Numbered from the stretch's first letter, positions 15,083 through 24,908 are shown. The stretch: DNA of 64,000 nucleotides from Cryobacterium sp. GrIS_2_6 (GCF_035984545.1 NZ_JAXCHP010000001.1:3038001-3102000), one strand, 5' to 3'. Program-made: numbers and translations. The notes: generated by a model from the letters alone, not told the origin.

Positions 15083-15117
15083 CCCCTGCTTCCCAGTGTT
15101 TTCAAGGGATGCAGGGG
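15083..15117 (+). terminator. Hairpin between integrase and tRNA-Ser
   Basis: CCCCTGC-T-TCCC pairs with GGGA-T-GCAGGGG around an 11-base loop, directly after the integrase stop and before the tRNA 3' end on the opposite strand. It could terminate both convergent transcripts. The attachment core presumably overlaps or adjoins this region. Confidence 0.55.
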
Positions 15118-15125
15118 ATGATTCG

Positions 15126-15215
15126 TGGCGGTACCGGTGGGATTTGAACCCACGGTGGAGTCTCCCCCACACAACTTTTCGAGAGTTGCACCTTCGGCCG
15201 CTCGGACACGGTACC
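15126..15215 (-). tRNA. tRNA-Ser(CGA)
   Basis: Reads on the minus strand from GGTACCG (acceptor) through a long variable arm to GGTTCAAATCC (T arm), CGGTACC, discriminator G and encoded CCA. The anticodon loop CTCGAAA gives anticodon CGA. About 87 nt plus CCA, class II as expected for serine. The integrase gene lies just beyond its 3' end. Confidence 0.95.
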
Positions 15216-15364
15216 GAGGGAAATTGTACGTGAGAAACAGGGGTCTGCGCGAATCAGGCGGATATTCGGGTCGCGTCGGCGGCATCCGCTGCACACACAA
15301 ACGCGACACGCGGGCACAGGAAGCGGAAAGCCGGCACCCAGAAACCGGCGGTACGCTCCCCCCC

Positions 15365-16165
15365 GTGTCTTACGTCAAACCGAACCTTCGCGCGCTCCTG
15401 GTCACCCTCGGTGCCGTCACCACAGCTACCGGAATGACCGCTGCCGCCGTCGTTCGGGCACGCGGCTTCCGGGAATGGCGCCAGGGCAACGCCCGGGTAC
15501 TTAACGAGACCCTTCCCGTGCACGCGCAGTGGTGGCGGGAGCACGGCCGTGAGCCGGGCGAGCTGCTCTACGTGGCGATCGGGGACAGCGCGGCGCAGGG
15601 GATCGGGGCGAGCGAACCGCGGCGCAGCTACGTCGGGTTGCTGGCCGATCACATCCGCCTGGCCACCGGTCGCACGGTGCGCGTCGCCAACCTGAGCGTC
15701 TCAGGGGCGACCGTCGAGCTCGCCGTTCGCGACCAGCTACCGCTCCTCGCGGAGCACTCCCCCGACATCGTCACGGTCGCGATCGGTGCGAACGACGTGG
15801 CGGTGTGGGATGCCGCGGTGTTCGAATCCGGGATCCGCACGATCTTCGCCGCGTTGCCGCCACATGCCCTCGTGGCCGACCTGCCGTGCTTCCACCTGCC
15901 GCACAACGAGCGGATCGTGGCCGTCGGGAACCGGATCCTGCGGTCGGTCGCCGCCGAGTTCGGGCTCACCGTGGTGCCGCTGCACGCGACGACGAAGCGG
16001 CCGGGGCTGCGCAGCATTGCTACCCACGTGGCCAACGACCTGTTCCACCCGAACGACCGCGGTTACCGGGTCTGGGCCGAGGCGTTCCTCCCGGCGTTGA
16101 GCGCGGACATCGCGCTGCTCGTTCCAGAGGATGCCGAGGAGTTCGCCGACCTGCGTGAGGGGTAG
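15365..16165 (+). CDS. SGNH/GDSL-family lipase or esterase
   Basis: 266 residues from GTG 15365. An N-terminal hydrophobic segment (LRALLVTLGAVTTATGMTAAAVV) suggests a membrane anchor or uncleaved signal. The SGNH motifs are in order: GDSA with nucleophile Ser75, GANDVAVWD (block III), and Asp225/His228 in NDLFHPNDRGY. Such enzymes hydrolyse acyl or acetyl esters outside the membrane; the substrate cannot be told. First gene past the tRNA-Ser, so it marks the start of the chromosomal backbone. Upstream in-frame sequence overlaps the tRNA and is not coding. Confidence 0.88.
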   Translation: MSYVKPNLRALLVTLGAVTTATGMTAAAVVRARGFREWRQGNARVLNETLPVHAQWWREHGREPGELLYVAIGDSAAQGIGASEPRRSYVGLLADHIRLATGRTVRVANLSVSGATVELAVRDQLPLLAEHSPDIVTVAIGANDVAVWDAAVFESGIRTIFAALPPHALVADLPCFHLPHNERIVAVGNRILRSVAAEFGLTVVPLHATTKRPGLRSIATHVANDLFHPNDRGYRVWAEAFLPALSADIALLVPEDAEEFADLREG

Positions 16166-16291
16166 GTCCGCCTGACCGGCTGGGTGGGCGCTCTTGCCCT
16201 GCCTGTGGCCAGGCCCTGCGCGCGGCGAGCGCCCGGCGTGGGCACGCGGCGGATTGCCCGGGTGTCGGTGGCCGAAGCTAGGCTCGCAGGC

Positions 16292-17659
16292 ATGGCCAGA
16301 CCCGTTTCATCCTTCCGCTGTACCGAGTGTGGCTGGACCACCCTGAAGTGGGCCGGGCGCTGCGGCGAGTGCCAGCAGTGGAGCACCGTGGTCGACATGA
16401 CGGAGAAGGCGAGCCTCACCCGCGCCGTCAAGCCTGTCGCCGTGATGGGTTCCGGCATTGCGCGTCCGATCACGCACGTGGACACCACCGCGGTCTCGCA
16501 CTGGCCGACCGGCATCGGCGAATTCGACCGGGTGCTCGGCGGCGGCATCGTGCCCGGTTCCGTGATCCTGCTGAGCGGCGAGCCCGGCGTGGGCAAGTCC
16601 ACCCTGCTGCTCGAGGTCGCCTCGAAAGCAGCGGCAGCCAAGTCCCGGGTGCTCTACGTGAGCGCCGAGGAATCGGTGAGCCAGGTGCGCCTGCGCGCCG
16701 AGCGCACCGGGGCCCTGCAGCCCGAGCTGTTCATCGCCGCCGAAACCGACCTCGCCACCATTCTCGGCCAGATCGACGCGGTGCAGCCGAGCCTCGTCAT
16801 CATCGACTCCGTGCAGACCGTCGCGAGCGGCCTCTCGGACGGGCTTCCCGGCCAGCCGAGCCAGGTGCGCGAGGTCGCATCCACCCTCATCCGGGTCGCC
16901 AAGGACCGCAACCTGCCGATCCTCCTGGTCGGGCACGTCACCAAGGACGGATCAATCGCCGGCCCACGCCTCCTCGAGCACCTCGTGGACGTCGTCTGCC
17001 AGTTCGAGGGCGATCGGCAGACCGCGTTGCGCTTCGTGCGCGCACTCAAGAACCGCTTCGGACCGACCGACGAGGTCGGCTGTTTCGAGATGACCGGTGA
17101 GGGCATCTCCGAGGTGCCCGACCCGAGCGGCCTGTTCCTCACCCGCGGCGGCGTCCTGGTGCCCGGCACCTGCGTTACGGTCGCCCTCGAGGGGCGGAGG
17201 GCGATGCCGGTCGAGGTGCAGGCACTCGTCATGCCGAGCTCGGCACCGAACCCGCGCCGGGTGACCAACGGCGTTGACTCGTCGCGCGTCGCCATGATCA
17301 TCGCCGTGCTCGAGCAGAGGGCTGAGGTGAAGGGCCTCGGGGCGTCGGATGTCTACGTGTCGACCGTAGGCGGCATCCGTCTGACCGAACCCGGCGCCGA
17401 TCTCGCCATCGCGCTCGCGATCGCCTCCGCGTCGCGGAACAAGCCGATCGGGCACGACGTCGTCGCGTTCGGCGAGATCAGCCTCGCCGGCGAGGTGCGA
17501 CCGGTGTCGTCGGCAAAGCAACGTGCGAGCGAGGCGGCTCGGCTCGGGTTCGTGACCCGGATCGACTCGGGTGCCGGGCGGCTCGACTCTGCGATCATCC
17601 TCGCGCTGCGGGAGCCGGTCTCCGCACGGGACGCGGAGCTCGACGCGGCGTTCCGTTAG
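16292..17659 (+). CDS. radA: DNA repair protein RadA
   Basis: 455 residues. The N-terminal C4 zinc finger (Cys10, Cys13, Cys24, Cys27) is followed by a RecA-like ATPase with Walker A GEPGVGKST at about 96-104, the RadA-specific KNRFG motif at about 253-257, and a C-terminal Lon-protease-like domain without the catalytic Ser/Lys. RadA acts as a helicase that drives branch migration in recombination repair. ATG 16292 is chosen because the zinc finger follows directly. A chromosomal housekeeping gene standing alone on this strand. Confidence 0.96.
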   Translation: MARPVSSFRCTECGWTTLKWAGRCGECQQWSTVVDMTEKASLTRAVKPVAVMGSGIARPITHVDTTAVSHWPTGIGEFDRVLGGGIVPGSVILLSGEPGVGKSTLLLEVASKAAAAKSRVLYVSAEESVSQVRLRAERTGALQPELFIAAETDLATILGQIDAVQPSLVIIDSVQTVASGLSDGLPGQPSQVREVASTLIRVAKDRNLPILLVGHVTKDGSIAGPRLLEHLVDVVCQFEGDRQTALRFVRALKNRFGPTDEVGCFEMTGEGISEVPDPSGLFLTRGGVLVPGTCVTVALEGRRAMPVEVQALVMPSSAPNPRRVTNGVDSSRVAMIIAVLEQRAEVKGLGASDVYVSTVGGIRLTEPGADLAIALAIASASRNKPIGHDVVAFGEISLAGEVRPVSSAKQRASEAARLGFVTRIDSGAGRLDSAIILALREPVSARDAELDAAFR

Positions 17660-17712
17660 CGGCACGGCACGGGCCGGTCGCCTGGGCACTCCCGGCGCGC
17701 GCGGCGCCCGAC

Positions 17713-17864
17713 GCGCGCCAGTTGCGCCGGTTCGCTCTCCGTGCGCGCCAGTTGCGCCGGTTCGCTCTCCGTGCGCGCCAGTTGCGCCGGTTCGCTCTCC
17801 GTGCGCGCCAGTTGCGCCGGTTCGCGCCAGGCATGCCTGGCGCGAACCGGCGCAACTGGTGCGC
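17713..17864 (+). repeat. 62-bp palindrome whose left arm is tandemly amplified
   Basis: A 30-bp unit beginning GCGCGCCAGTTGCGCCGG occurs four times in tandem (17713, 17743, 17773, 17803). The fourth copy is the left arm of a near-perfect palindrome, 17803-17864, centred on GCATGC with one mismatch. The same core recurs at 41701-41764. It lies between the convergent radA and diguanylate cyclase genes. It is probably a member of a dispersed intergenic palindrome family; it could also stop transcription from both sides. Confidence 0.85.
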
Positions 17865-17944
17865 GACGCTCAAGCAGCCTCAGCGCAGGCGGGATGGCGG
17901 CGCGTGCGGGCGAATGCGCAGGGTGCGCCAAGGTCGCAGCCCGG

Positions 17945-19576
17945 CTAGCGCGACACCGAGGCCTGGATGGTTGCCGTGTGCACGACCCGGTTCCGGCCGT
18001 CGCGTTTGGCGACGTACAGCCGCACGTCCGCGGCCCGGAGGAGGTCGGAAGTCTGGACGCCGTCCTCGGGGGCGAGAGCAACCCCGATGCTCGCGGTGAC
18101 GGGCAGCCCGGCGGTGATCGGGGTCCAGTCGTAGTCGGCGATGTCGCTGCGGGCTTCCTCGAAGCGTTCGCGCGCCTCTGCCGCGTCGGCGCCGGGCAGG
18201 ATCAGCAGGAATTCCTCCCCGCCGAGGCGGGCGGCGATCCCGCCGGCGACCCGGTCGGCTGCGCGCTTCAGGATCTCGCCGAGCATGCGCAACACCTCGT
18301 CGCCGACCGCGTGGGACAGGGCGTCGTTGATGCGCTTGAAGTGGTCGATGTCGATCATCGCAATGGCGAAGCACGGGCCGCCCTCGCCGGACCGGATCGC
18401 CGCGATGCTCAGGTGCTCGTCCACGAAGCGGCGATTATGCAGGCTCGTGAGCGGGTCGCGCTCGGCGAGTTCACGGTAGCGTTCGCTCTCGCGCCGCGAT
18501 TCCGCGGTTTGGAACATCGCCTCGAGGATGCGCCCGCGGGATTCGTTCTCGCTCGCGCTGAGGGCGACCGACTGGGCGTGGTAGCTCCGGTAGGCCTCGA
18601 AGGCTCGGCGGTAATCGAGGTTCGCGGCGTAGGCCTCGGCCTGTTCGCGGGCGACTTCGGTGAGCCAGCGCACGAGGCCGTGACCGGCGGCGAGGGTTGC
18701 GCACTGGTCGATCACGCGCTGTGCCGCGTCGAGCCGTCCCTGGATCCGGTAGACCTCGGCGAGGGTGACCAGTGCTGCCGAGACCGCATCGGGGTTGGGG
18801 TCGTCGTCCGCGGTTTCGATGGCTGGAAGCAGCATCCGCTCGGCTTCGTCGAGCCGCCCCGCGATCAGGTAGACCCTGGCGATCGTGTCGCGCGCATACA
18901 TGCCGATCGGGCGGGAGTTCGCCGTGGACAGTGCGAGCAGCTGCTCGACGGTCTCGAGCGCGGCCCCGTGGTTGTCGGCGAGATACTCGGTGTACGCGAG
19001 GTTGTTCAGGATCATGTAGCGGATGTTGGTGTCGGTGTCGTCGATGACGAGCCGCAGGGCCTCGTTGTAGCGGCGCCGCGACTCGTCGAAGGATCCGGCC
19101 GAGCCGAGGGCGTCGGCCAGGCAGAGCCGGGCGGCGGCCCGCATCAGCGGCACCTCGCTCTCGTCGATCAGATCGTTGACGAGAACGGCGTGCTCGAGGG
19201 CGAGGGCGGGGTCGCCGACCATTTCGAACACCGAGCCGAGCACATCATGACAGCGGGACTGCAGGGCGACTTCGCCGTGCCGCTCGGCCCAGGCGAGGAT
19301 CTGCTGGACCTCGGCCGCGCTGCGGCTCGGATCTCCGCGGGTGCGGCTGATGTTGGCCAGGAGCACGCGGAGGCGCCGCGCGACGGCTCCCCTTCCGAGG
19401 CCGGTCTCGACACTGGTGTAGTCGACGAACTCGCCGTTCGCGCCGTCGATGTCGACGACGCGCAGCTCGATCAGCCAATCCTTGGCGGCCTGGTTGGCCT
19501 CGTCGCGGTCGATCCAGAAGAGGCGCTCGACGCGCGCGAGTCTCGCCTCGATCGACTCATTCGGCGGTACGTTCAT
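17945..19576 (-). CDS. TPR-domain diguanylate cyclase
   Basis: 543 residues from ATG 19576. The first about 370 residues are helical repeats of TPR type (for example AALVTLAEVYRIQGRLDAAQRVI), with no signal peptide or membrane span, so the protein is cytoplasmic. The C-terminal GGDEF domain has DPLTSLHNRRF, IDIDHFKRINDALSH and the active-site RLGGEEFLLIL, compatible with synthesis of cyclic di-GMP. I do not see an upstream RxxD product-inhibition site. TPR domains probably sense a protein partner. An earlier in-frame Met exists but lies too far upstream of a sensible ribosome-binding site. Confidence 0.9.
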   Translation of the reverse strand: MNVPPNESIEARLARVERLFWIDRDEANQAAKDWLIELRVVDIDGANGEFVDYTSVETGLGRGAVARRLRVLLANISRTRGDPSRSAAEVQQILAWAERHGEVALQSRCHDVLGSVFEMVGDPALALEHAVLVNDLIDESEVPLMRAAARLCLADALGSAGSFDESRRRYNEALRLVIDDTDTNIRYMILNNLAYTEYLADNHGAALETVEQLLALSTANSRPIGMYARDTIARVYLIAGRLDEAERMLLPAIETADDDPNPDAVSAALVTLAEVYRIQGRLDAAQRVIDQCATLAAGHGLVRWLTEVAREQAEAYAANLDYRRAFEAYRSYHAQSVALSASENESRGRILEAMFQTAESRRESERYRELAERDPLTSLHNRRFVDEHLSIAAIRSGEGGPCFAIAMIDIDHFKRINDALSHAVGDEVLRMLGEILKRAADRVAGGIAARLGGEEFLLILPGADAAEARERFEEARSDIADYDWTPITAGLPVTASIGVALAPEDGVQTSDLLRAADVRLYVAKRDGRNRVVHTATIQASVSR

Positions 19577-19735
19577 CGTGGCCTGCTCCCCGACAGGCGT
19601 GTGTTCCCGGCCTTCATGCTCCCCACCGGGAACCCTCTCCGAGAGAGAGTGAGACACTGTCGAGGCTCAGCCTAGCGTCCAGCCCAGACACCGGCGAATG
19701 GACGCCGCAGGGTGCCGCCGATTGGGGGTACCGAC

Positions 19736-20167
19736 TTAGGCGTCGTTGACGGAATCGGTTTCCGGGAGGGTGCCGAGCGCCCCCATCAGGTCTTCAGGGG
19801 CCGCCTGCATCACGTGCGGGCCGGCGATGTCGAAGAAGACCATCTCAAGCACGTTCCGATGCACTGTGAGGAAGTCGCGCAACCACTGGGCGTCGCCGAC
19901 CATGACCTGGGGGTCCACTTCGTCGGGCACCATGCGGACGTAATTCTCGGCGGAGGAGAAGAGCAGCAGCATCCGCTTGTCGGTGCCTTCGCGGCCGAAG
20001 ACGCGAACCTGTTCGCCCTGCCCGTTGACGACGAGCTGCGGCACGATCACGACGTCGTTGCGGAGGGCGTATGCGACGGCTGCTACGTCCTGGGCGGCGA
20101 GGGCCGTGGCAAGGGCCACGGAGCGGGTCGGCGGCGTCGGGTCAGTCGGGTCAGTCACGTCACCCAT
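19736..20167 (-). CDS. SseB-family protein
   Basis: 143 residues. After a Pro/Thr-rich start, the fold-level pattern VALATALAAQDVAAVAYALRNDVVIVPQL, VFGREGTDKRMLLLFSSAENYVRM, LEMVFFDIAGPHVMQAAPEDL fits the SseB N-terminal domain (PF07179). Function in actinobacteria is unknown; the domain occurs in Type III secretion enhancers, Esx-related and stand-alone proteins. Soluble. Its own promoter is likely in the 80 bases between it and the next gene. Confidence 0.7.
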   Translation of the reverse strand: MGDVTDPTDPTPPTRSVALATALAAQDVAAVAYALRNDVVIVPQLVVNGQGEQVRVFGREGTDKRMLLLFSSAENYVRMVPDEVDPQVMVGDAQWLRDFLTVHRNVLEMVFFDIAGPHVMQAAPEDLMGALGTLPETDSVNDA

Positions 20168-20245
20168 TCAATCATTCCGTTCGCACCGGCTGGGCACCAG
20201 AGCGGACTATTCCGCTCTGGGCTGACGTGCGGTACGGGCAATCGC

Positions 20246-20872
20246 TCAGTCGAGGATGAACTGCTTGGGTGTCGCGGATGCGATGCCGTCGACGGAGACG
20301 GCGAGGTGATATGAGGCTCCCCCGGCCGGCGCAGCGGTGCGGGTGGACTCGTCGCAGGTGGCGGCATTGGAGCGGACCCGGTCCCAGGCGATCGGTTTCG
20401 TCGAGCTCACCGGAACGCCCGGCTGCAGGGTGACGGCGGCGTCGGCCGCCGCACTCTGGCAGTCCGTCGAAGTCCAGTAGATGTCCTGGCCGCTCGAGAT
20501 CGTGAAGACCTGCTTCGAGGTGCCGGCGTTGATCACGCAGGGGACGGTGCCCGTGTTCGTAATGCTGAGGGAGAGTTCGGGCTTCTGGCCGGGCTGGTAC
20601 GTGACGGCGTCTGTGAGCGCCTCGACCGTGACGGCGGCCGGGTCGCAGGCGGCGGGGGCGGCATCCGCGGCGGCGGCGGGAGCGGGAGCGTCAGTGCCGG
20701 CGGTCGTGGTCGGCGTGGGAGTCGGGGCCGGCTGGCCACCGCCGGATCCCGGGCGCACCACGATCAGCACGATGATGACTATCACGAAGAGCAGGCCAAG
20801 ACCCACGATGAGGCGGCGGCGCCAGTAGACCCTGCTTGACTGGGGGCCGACCGGATGTTTGATCGTCGACAT
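20246..20872 (-). CDS. Membrane-anchored extracytoplasmic protein, DUF4232-like
   Basis: 208 residues: a short basic N-terminus, one membrane span (LIVGLGLLFVIVIIVLIVV, about 25-43), a Pro/Thr/Ala-rich linker, then a beta-rich extracellular domain (VTVEALTDAVTYQPGQKPELSLSITNTGTVPCVINAG, DIYWTSTDC) with four Cys that could pair. Topology is N-in, C-out. The domain resembles DUF4232/CARDB-like modules of actinobacterial envelope proteins. Function unknown. Confidence 0.7.
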   Translation of the reverse strand: MSTIKHPVGPQSSRVYWRRRLIVGLGLLFVIVIIVLIVVRPGSGGGQPAPTPTPTTTAGTDAPAPAAAADAAPAACDPAAVTVEALTDAVTYQPGQKPELSLSITNTGTVPCVINAGTSKQVFTISSGQDIYWTSTDCQSAAADAAVTLQPGVPVSSTKPIAWDRVRSNAATCDESTRTAAPAGGASYHLAVSVDGIASATPKQFILD

Positions 20873-20941
20873 GCCCCAAGGCTAACGAGCTTTACCCGGC
20901 AGCCGCGGGAAGGCGTTGCGTGTCGGCGCGGATTCCCGGCC

Positions 20942-21454
20942 TCAGCCGAGCCGCTTCACCATCCTGGTGTTGCCGAGCGTGTTGGGCTTCACCCTGGCCA
21001 GGTCGAGGAATTCGGCGACGCCCTCATCGTGGGAGCGGACCAGTTCGGCGTAGACAAGCGGGTCGACGGTCTCCGAGCCCATGTCGGTGAACCCGTGCCG
21101 GGTGAAGAAGGGCACCTCGAACGTGAGGCAGAACAGGCGGGAGAGGCCGAGCTCGCGGGCATCCGCTTCGAGCCGGGCGAGCAGGGCGTGGCCGACACCG
21201 CGGCCGAGCCAGTCGGCGGTCACGGCGAGGGTGCGCACCTCGCCGAGGTCCTCCCACATCACATGCAGGGCACCGACGCCGATGAGTTCGCCCGCCGTGT
21301 CTTCGACGACGCGGAACTCCTGGACGGCCTCGTAGAAGACGACGCTTTCCTTACCGAGCAGGATGCGCTCCTGGACGAGCGGCGCCACCAGGGTCTGAAT
21401 GCGCGGGACGTCGCTCGTGCGCGCCCGGCGTACCGAATACTCCTGCTCCTGCAT
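20942..21454 (-). CDS. argA: Amino-acid N-acetyltransferase (N-acetylglutamate synthase type)
   Basis: 170 residues from ATG 21454. A GNAT fold with acetyl-CoA site VRTLAVTADWLGRGVGHALLARLEADARELG and the family-specific FFTRHGFTDMG stretch seen in the short actinobacterial ArgA (Rv2747 type) that acetylates glutamate as the first step of arginine synthesis. It lacks the kinase-like regulatory domain of E. coli ArgA, normal for this group. Convergent neighbours are absent; it lies between clpC and the membrane protein, all on the minus strand. Confidence 0.82.
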   Translation of the reverse strand: MQEQEYSVRRARTSDVPRIQTLVAPLVQERILLGKESVVFYEAVQEFRVVEDTAGELIGVGALHVMWEDLGEVRTLAVTADWLGRGVGHALLARLEADARELGLSRLFCLTFEVPFFTRHGFTDMGSETVDPLVYAELVRSHDEGVAEFLDLARVKPNTLGNTRMVKRLG

Positions 21455-21571
21455 TCCAGCCCTCTCGCCCGTGCTTGTGTGCGTCACACCCAGTCTATTG
21501 AGCACGGGCACGCAGAAGGGGCCAGGCGGATGTCTCCGCCTGGCCCCTCCAGGTTGTCGTGCGTCGGGTGC

Positions 21572-24097
21572 TTAGTCCGTTGCGACCGCGAGGTCGGGCG
21601 TGCCCGACCCGGTGCCGAGCGCTGCCGACGCGTTCACACCGATGGACACGGGCGTGGCACGCGCCGTCGTGGTGAAGACGTACTCTCCGGCGAGGAAGTC
21701 GACGTGCACGTGGTCACCCGCGTTGAGCTCGCCCTGCAGGATCTTCTCGGAGAGACGGTCCTCCACTTCGCGCTGGATCGCACGGCGCAGCGGCCGCGCG
21801 CCGAGAGCGGGGTCGAAGCCGACCTCGATCAGGTGCTCCTTCGCGGGGATCGTCAGTTCGACGGTCATGTCGCGGTCGAGCAGGCGGTCGCTGAGGCGCT
21901 TGATAAACAGGTCCACGATCTGGAGCAGTTCCGGCTTGGTCAGCTGCGGGAACACGATGACCTCGTCGACGCGGTTGAGGAACTCGGGCTTGAAGTGCTT
22001 CTTGAGCTCCTCCTTCACCTTGCCGCTCATCCGCTCGTAGCCGGTCGTCGTGTCACCCTCGAGCTGGAACCCGACGGGCGAGCTGCTGATGTCCTTGGTG
22101 CCGAGGTTCGTGGTCATGATGATCACGGTGTTCTTGAAGTCGATCACGCGACCCTGGCCATCCGTCAACCGGCCCTCTTCCAGGATCTGGAGCAGGGAGT
22201 TGAAGATGTCCGGGTGTGCCTTCTCGATCTCGTCGAACAGCACCACGGAGAACGGCTTGCGGCGCACCTTCTCGGTGAGCTGGCCGCCCTCTTCGAAGCC
22301 GACGAACCCGGGAGGCGCACCGAACAGGCGCGACACGGTGTGCTTCTCGCCGTACTCGCTCATGTCGAGCGAGATCATGGCGGCCTCGTCATCGAAGAGG
22401 AACTCGGCGAGCGCCTTGGCGAGCTCGGTCTTGCCGACGCCGGTGGGGCCGGCGAAGATGAACGAACCGCTCGGACGCTTCGGGTCCTTGAGTCCGGCAC
22501 GGGTGCGGCGGATGGTCTTGGCGAGCGCCGAGATGGCCTCTTCCTGACCGATGACGCGCTGGTGCAGGGCCTTCTCCATGAAGACGAGCCGCGAGGACTC
22601 CTCCTCGGTGAGCTTGAACACCGGGATGCCGGTCGCCTGGGCGAGGACCTCGGCGATCAGGCCCTCGTCGACGACGGCGGTCGTCTTGACGTCGCCGGAC
22701 TTCCACTTCTTCTCGAGGCGCAGTCGCTCGCCGAGGAGGTTCTTCTCCTCGTCGCGCAGGCCGGCCGCCTTCTCGAAGTCCTGGTCCTCGATCGCGGTCT
22801 CCTTCGCGGCGCGGACGACAGCGATCTTCTCGTCGAATTCGCGCAGCTCGGGCGGGCTCGACAGGATCGAGAGGCGCAGGCGGGCGCCGGCCTCGTCGAT
22901 CAGGTCGATGGCCTTGTCCGGGAGGAACCGGTCGGACACGTAGCGGTCGGCGAGGTTCGCCGCGGCCACGAGGGCGCCGTCGGTGATGGACACCTTGTGG
23001 TGCGCCTCGTACCGGTCGCGCAGTCCCTTGAGGATGTTGATGGTGTGGGGAAGGGACGGCTCCGCGACCTGGATCGGCTGGAAGCGGCGCTCGAGCGCGG
23101 CATCCTTCTCGAAGTGCTTGCGGTACTCGTCGATCGTCGTCGCACCGATCGTCTGCAGCTCACCGCGGGCGAGGAGCGGCTTGAGGATAGACGCTGCGTC
23201 GATGGCGCCCTCAGCGGCACCGGCACCGACGAGGGTGTGGATCTCGTCGATGAAGATGATGATGTCGCCGCGGGTGCGGATCTCCTTGGTGACCTTCTTC
23301 AGGCGCTCCTCGAAGTCACCGCGGTAGCGGCTGCCGGCGATGAGAGAGCCGAGGTCGAGCGAGTAGAGCTGCTTGTCCTTGAGCGTCTCGGGCACGTCGC
23401 CCTTGACGATGGCCTGGGCGAGGCCTTCGACGACGGCGGTCTTGCCGACGCCGGGCTCACCGATCAGGACCGGGTTGTTCTTCGATCGCCGGGACAGGAT
23501 CTGCATGACCCGTTCGATCTCTTTCTCACGACCGATCACGGGGTCGAGCTTGTTCTCGCGCGCGGCCTGGGTGAGGTTGCGGCCGAACTGGTCGAGAATC
23601 TGGCTGCCCGCCGGTCCGCTCGCCGTCTCGTTGGCGCCGACCTGGACCTGCTCCTTGCCCTGGTATCCGGACAGGAGCTGGATGACCTGCTGGCGCACCC
23701 GGTTGAGGTCTGCGCCGAGCTTGACGAGCACCTGGGCGGCGACTCCTTCACCCTCGCGGATGAGGCCGAGCAGGATGTGCTCGGTGCCGATGTAGTTGTG
23801 GCCGAGTTGCAGTGCCTCGCGGAGGCTCAGCTCGAGCACCTTCTTGGCGCGCGGCGTGAACGGAATGTGCCCGGTCGGCTGCTGCTGGCCCTGGCCGATG
23901 ATGTCCTGGACCTGCTCGCGCACGGCGTCGAGCGAGATGCCCAGGCTCTCGAGGGCCTTGGCGGCGACGCCTTCACCCTCGTGGATCAGCCCGAGCAGGA
24001 TGTGCTCGGTGCCGATGTAGTTGTGGTTGAGCATCTTGGCCTCTTCCTGGGCCAAAACGACGACACGACGAGCTCGGTCGGTAAATCTCTCAAACAT
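21572..24097 (-). CDS. clpC: ATP-dependent Clp protease ATPase subunit ClpC
   Basis: 841 residues from ATG 24097 with a GGGAGTGATCAC leader. N-terminal double Clp-N repeats ([42 protein letters not shown]), AAA1 with Walker A GEPGVGKT, a central UVR/M-domain region ([21 protein letters not shown]) and AAA2 with Walker A GPTGVGKT, Walker [12 protein letters not shown] and sensor-2 GARPLRRAI. It unfolds substrates for ClpP1P2 in the cytoplasm. A ClgR-like site upstream suggests stress control. Essential in many actinobacteria. Confidence 0.97.
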   Translation of the reverse strand: MFERFTDRARRVVVLAQEEAKMLNHNYIGTEHILLGLIHEGEGVAAKALESLGISLDAVREQVQDIIGQGQQQPTGHIPFTPRAKKVLELSLREALQLGHNYIGTEHILLGLIREGEGVAAQVLVKLGADLNRVRQQVIQLLSGYQGKEQVQVGANETASGPAGSQILDQFGRNLTQAARENKLDPVIGREKEIERVMQILSRRSKNNPVLIGEPGVGKTAVVEGLAQAIVKGDVPETLKDKQLYSLDLGSLIAGSRYRGDFEERLKKVTKEIRTRGDIIIFIDEIHTLVGAGAAEGAIDAASILKPLLARGELQTIGATTIDEYRKHFEKDAALERRFQPIQVAEPSLPHTINILKGLRDRYEAHHKVSITDGALVAAANLADRYVSDRFLPDKAIDLIDEAGARLRLSILSSPPELREFDEKIAVVRAAKETAIEDQDFEKAAGLRDEEKNLLGERLRLEKKWKSGDVKTTAVVDEGLIAEVLAQATGIPVFKLTEEESSRLVFMEKALHQRVIGQEEAISALAKTIRRTRAGLKDPKRPSGSFIFAGPTGVGKTELAKALAEFLFDDEAAMISLDMSEYGEKHTVSRLFGAPPGFVGFEEGGQLTEKVRRKPFSVVLFDEIEKAHPDIFNSLLQILEEGRLTDGQGRVIDFKNTVIIMTTNLGTKDISSSPVGFQLEGDTTTGYERMSGKVKEELKKHFKPEFLNRVDEVIVFPQLTKPELLQIVDLFIKRLSDRLLDRDMTVELTIPAKEHLIEVGFDPALGARPLRRAIQREVEDRLSEKILQGELNAGDHVHVDFLAGEYVFTTTARATPVSIGVNASAALGTGSGTPDLAVATD

Positions 24098-24181
24098 GTG
24101 ATCACTCCCTTGGCACCAGGGGCAGGTGTGGCGCCGATACATCGAGAGTAACGAGGGAAGCAACCAAAGCGCGCCTCTGTT

Positions 24182-24192
24182 CGCCGCAGGCG
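24182..24192 (-). promoter_or_regulatory. Possible ClgR box upstream of clpC
   Basis: CGCCGCAGGCG matches the reported ClgR core CGC-Y-N-A-N-R-GCG with one mismatch, about 85 bases before the clpC start. ClgR activates clp genes in actinobacteria. It is a short motif in GC-rich DNA, so chance is possible. Confidence 0.3.
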
Positions 24193-24299
24193 TGACGGAT
24201 GTCTGCGCCCGGCAATCCTTGCAGCGTCGCTTGAGTCGGTAATACCCTCATCACCGGGTCCGTGCGGGAGCTGCACCGGGTCGACGGCGGCGAGAGGCA

Positions 24300-24888
24300 G
24301 CAGCATGGACGAGCTGGTTGTTCGTGGGCTCCGGCCTGGTCAAGGTCGGCGTCGGCCTCATCAACGGGATCACCGGCGGGATGATCGTGCTCATCCTGAG
24401 CCTGTACTTCCTCGCGTCGCTCGACCCGATGAAGAAGGCGTTGTACGCGCTCGTGCCACGCCCGCGCCGGCCGGGCTTCATCGAGATCTCCGAGCAGATC
24501 ACCGGCTCGATCGGCGGCTACGTCAACGGGATGCTGCTGCTCTCGTGCCTGAATTCGGGCCTCGGCCTCGTCGCGATGCTGATCATCGGCGTGCCGTTCG
24601 CCGGTGTGCTCGCGGTCGTGGTCGCGGTCGTCCTGCTCGCCTCCCCTTGCGACGGCACTCTGGATCGGCCTGTACTACCTCGTCTACCTGCAGATCGAGG
24701 CCTACGTGCTCACCCCGCGGGTGATGAACAAGGCGATCGCCGTGCCCGGCTCGCTCGTGGTGATCGGGGCGATCGCGGGCGGGGCGCTTCTCGGCATGCT
24801 CGGAGCGCTCATCGCGATCCCGGTCACGGCCTCGATCCTGCTGATCATCAAGACCGTCGTCGTGCCCCGGCAGGACCGCGCCCGCTGA
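24300..24888 (+). pseudogene. AI-2E family transporter, truncated and frameshifted
   Basis: Only the C-terminal half is present: WLFVGSGLVKVGVGLINGITGGMIVLILSLYFLASLDP, EQITGSIGGYVNGML, then after a frame change PLATALWIGLYYLVYLQIEAYVLTPRVMNKAI and ALLGMLGALIAIPVTAS. These are typical of the AI-2E/PerM permease family (about 350 residues, eight spans). About 150 N-terminal residues are gone. Near 24640 the frame shifts and about 30 residues of the expected transmembrane segment (usually ...PLIGT...) are missing. It cannot make a working permease. Confidence 0.8.
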
Positions 24889-24908
24889 CCCTCCCCGACC
24901 CTGAGGGG

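Noticed and set aside
17713..17864. CRISPR-like array
   Set aside because: The 30-bp units are directly adjacent with no spacers and the last is part of a hairpin; no cas genes nearby.
20855..24151. 1,098-codon open frame on the plus strand opposite clpC
   Set aside because: Mirror of clpC codon structure in GC-rich DNA; residues show no family pattern while the minus strand has all ClpC motifs.
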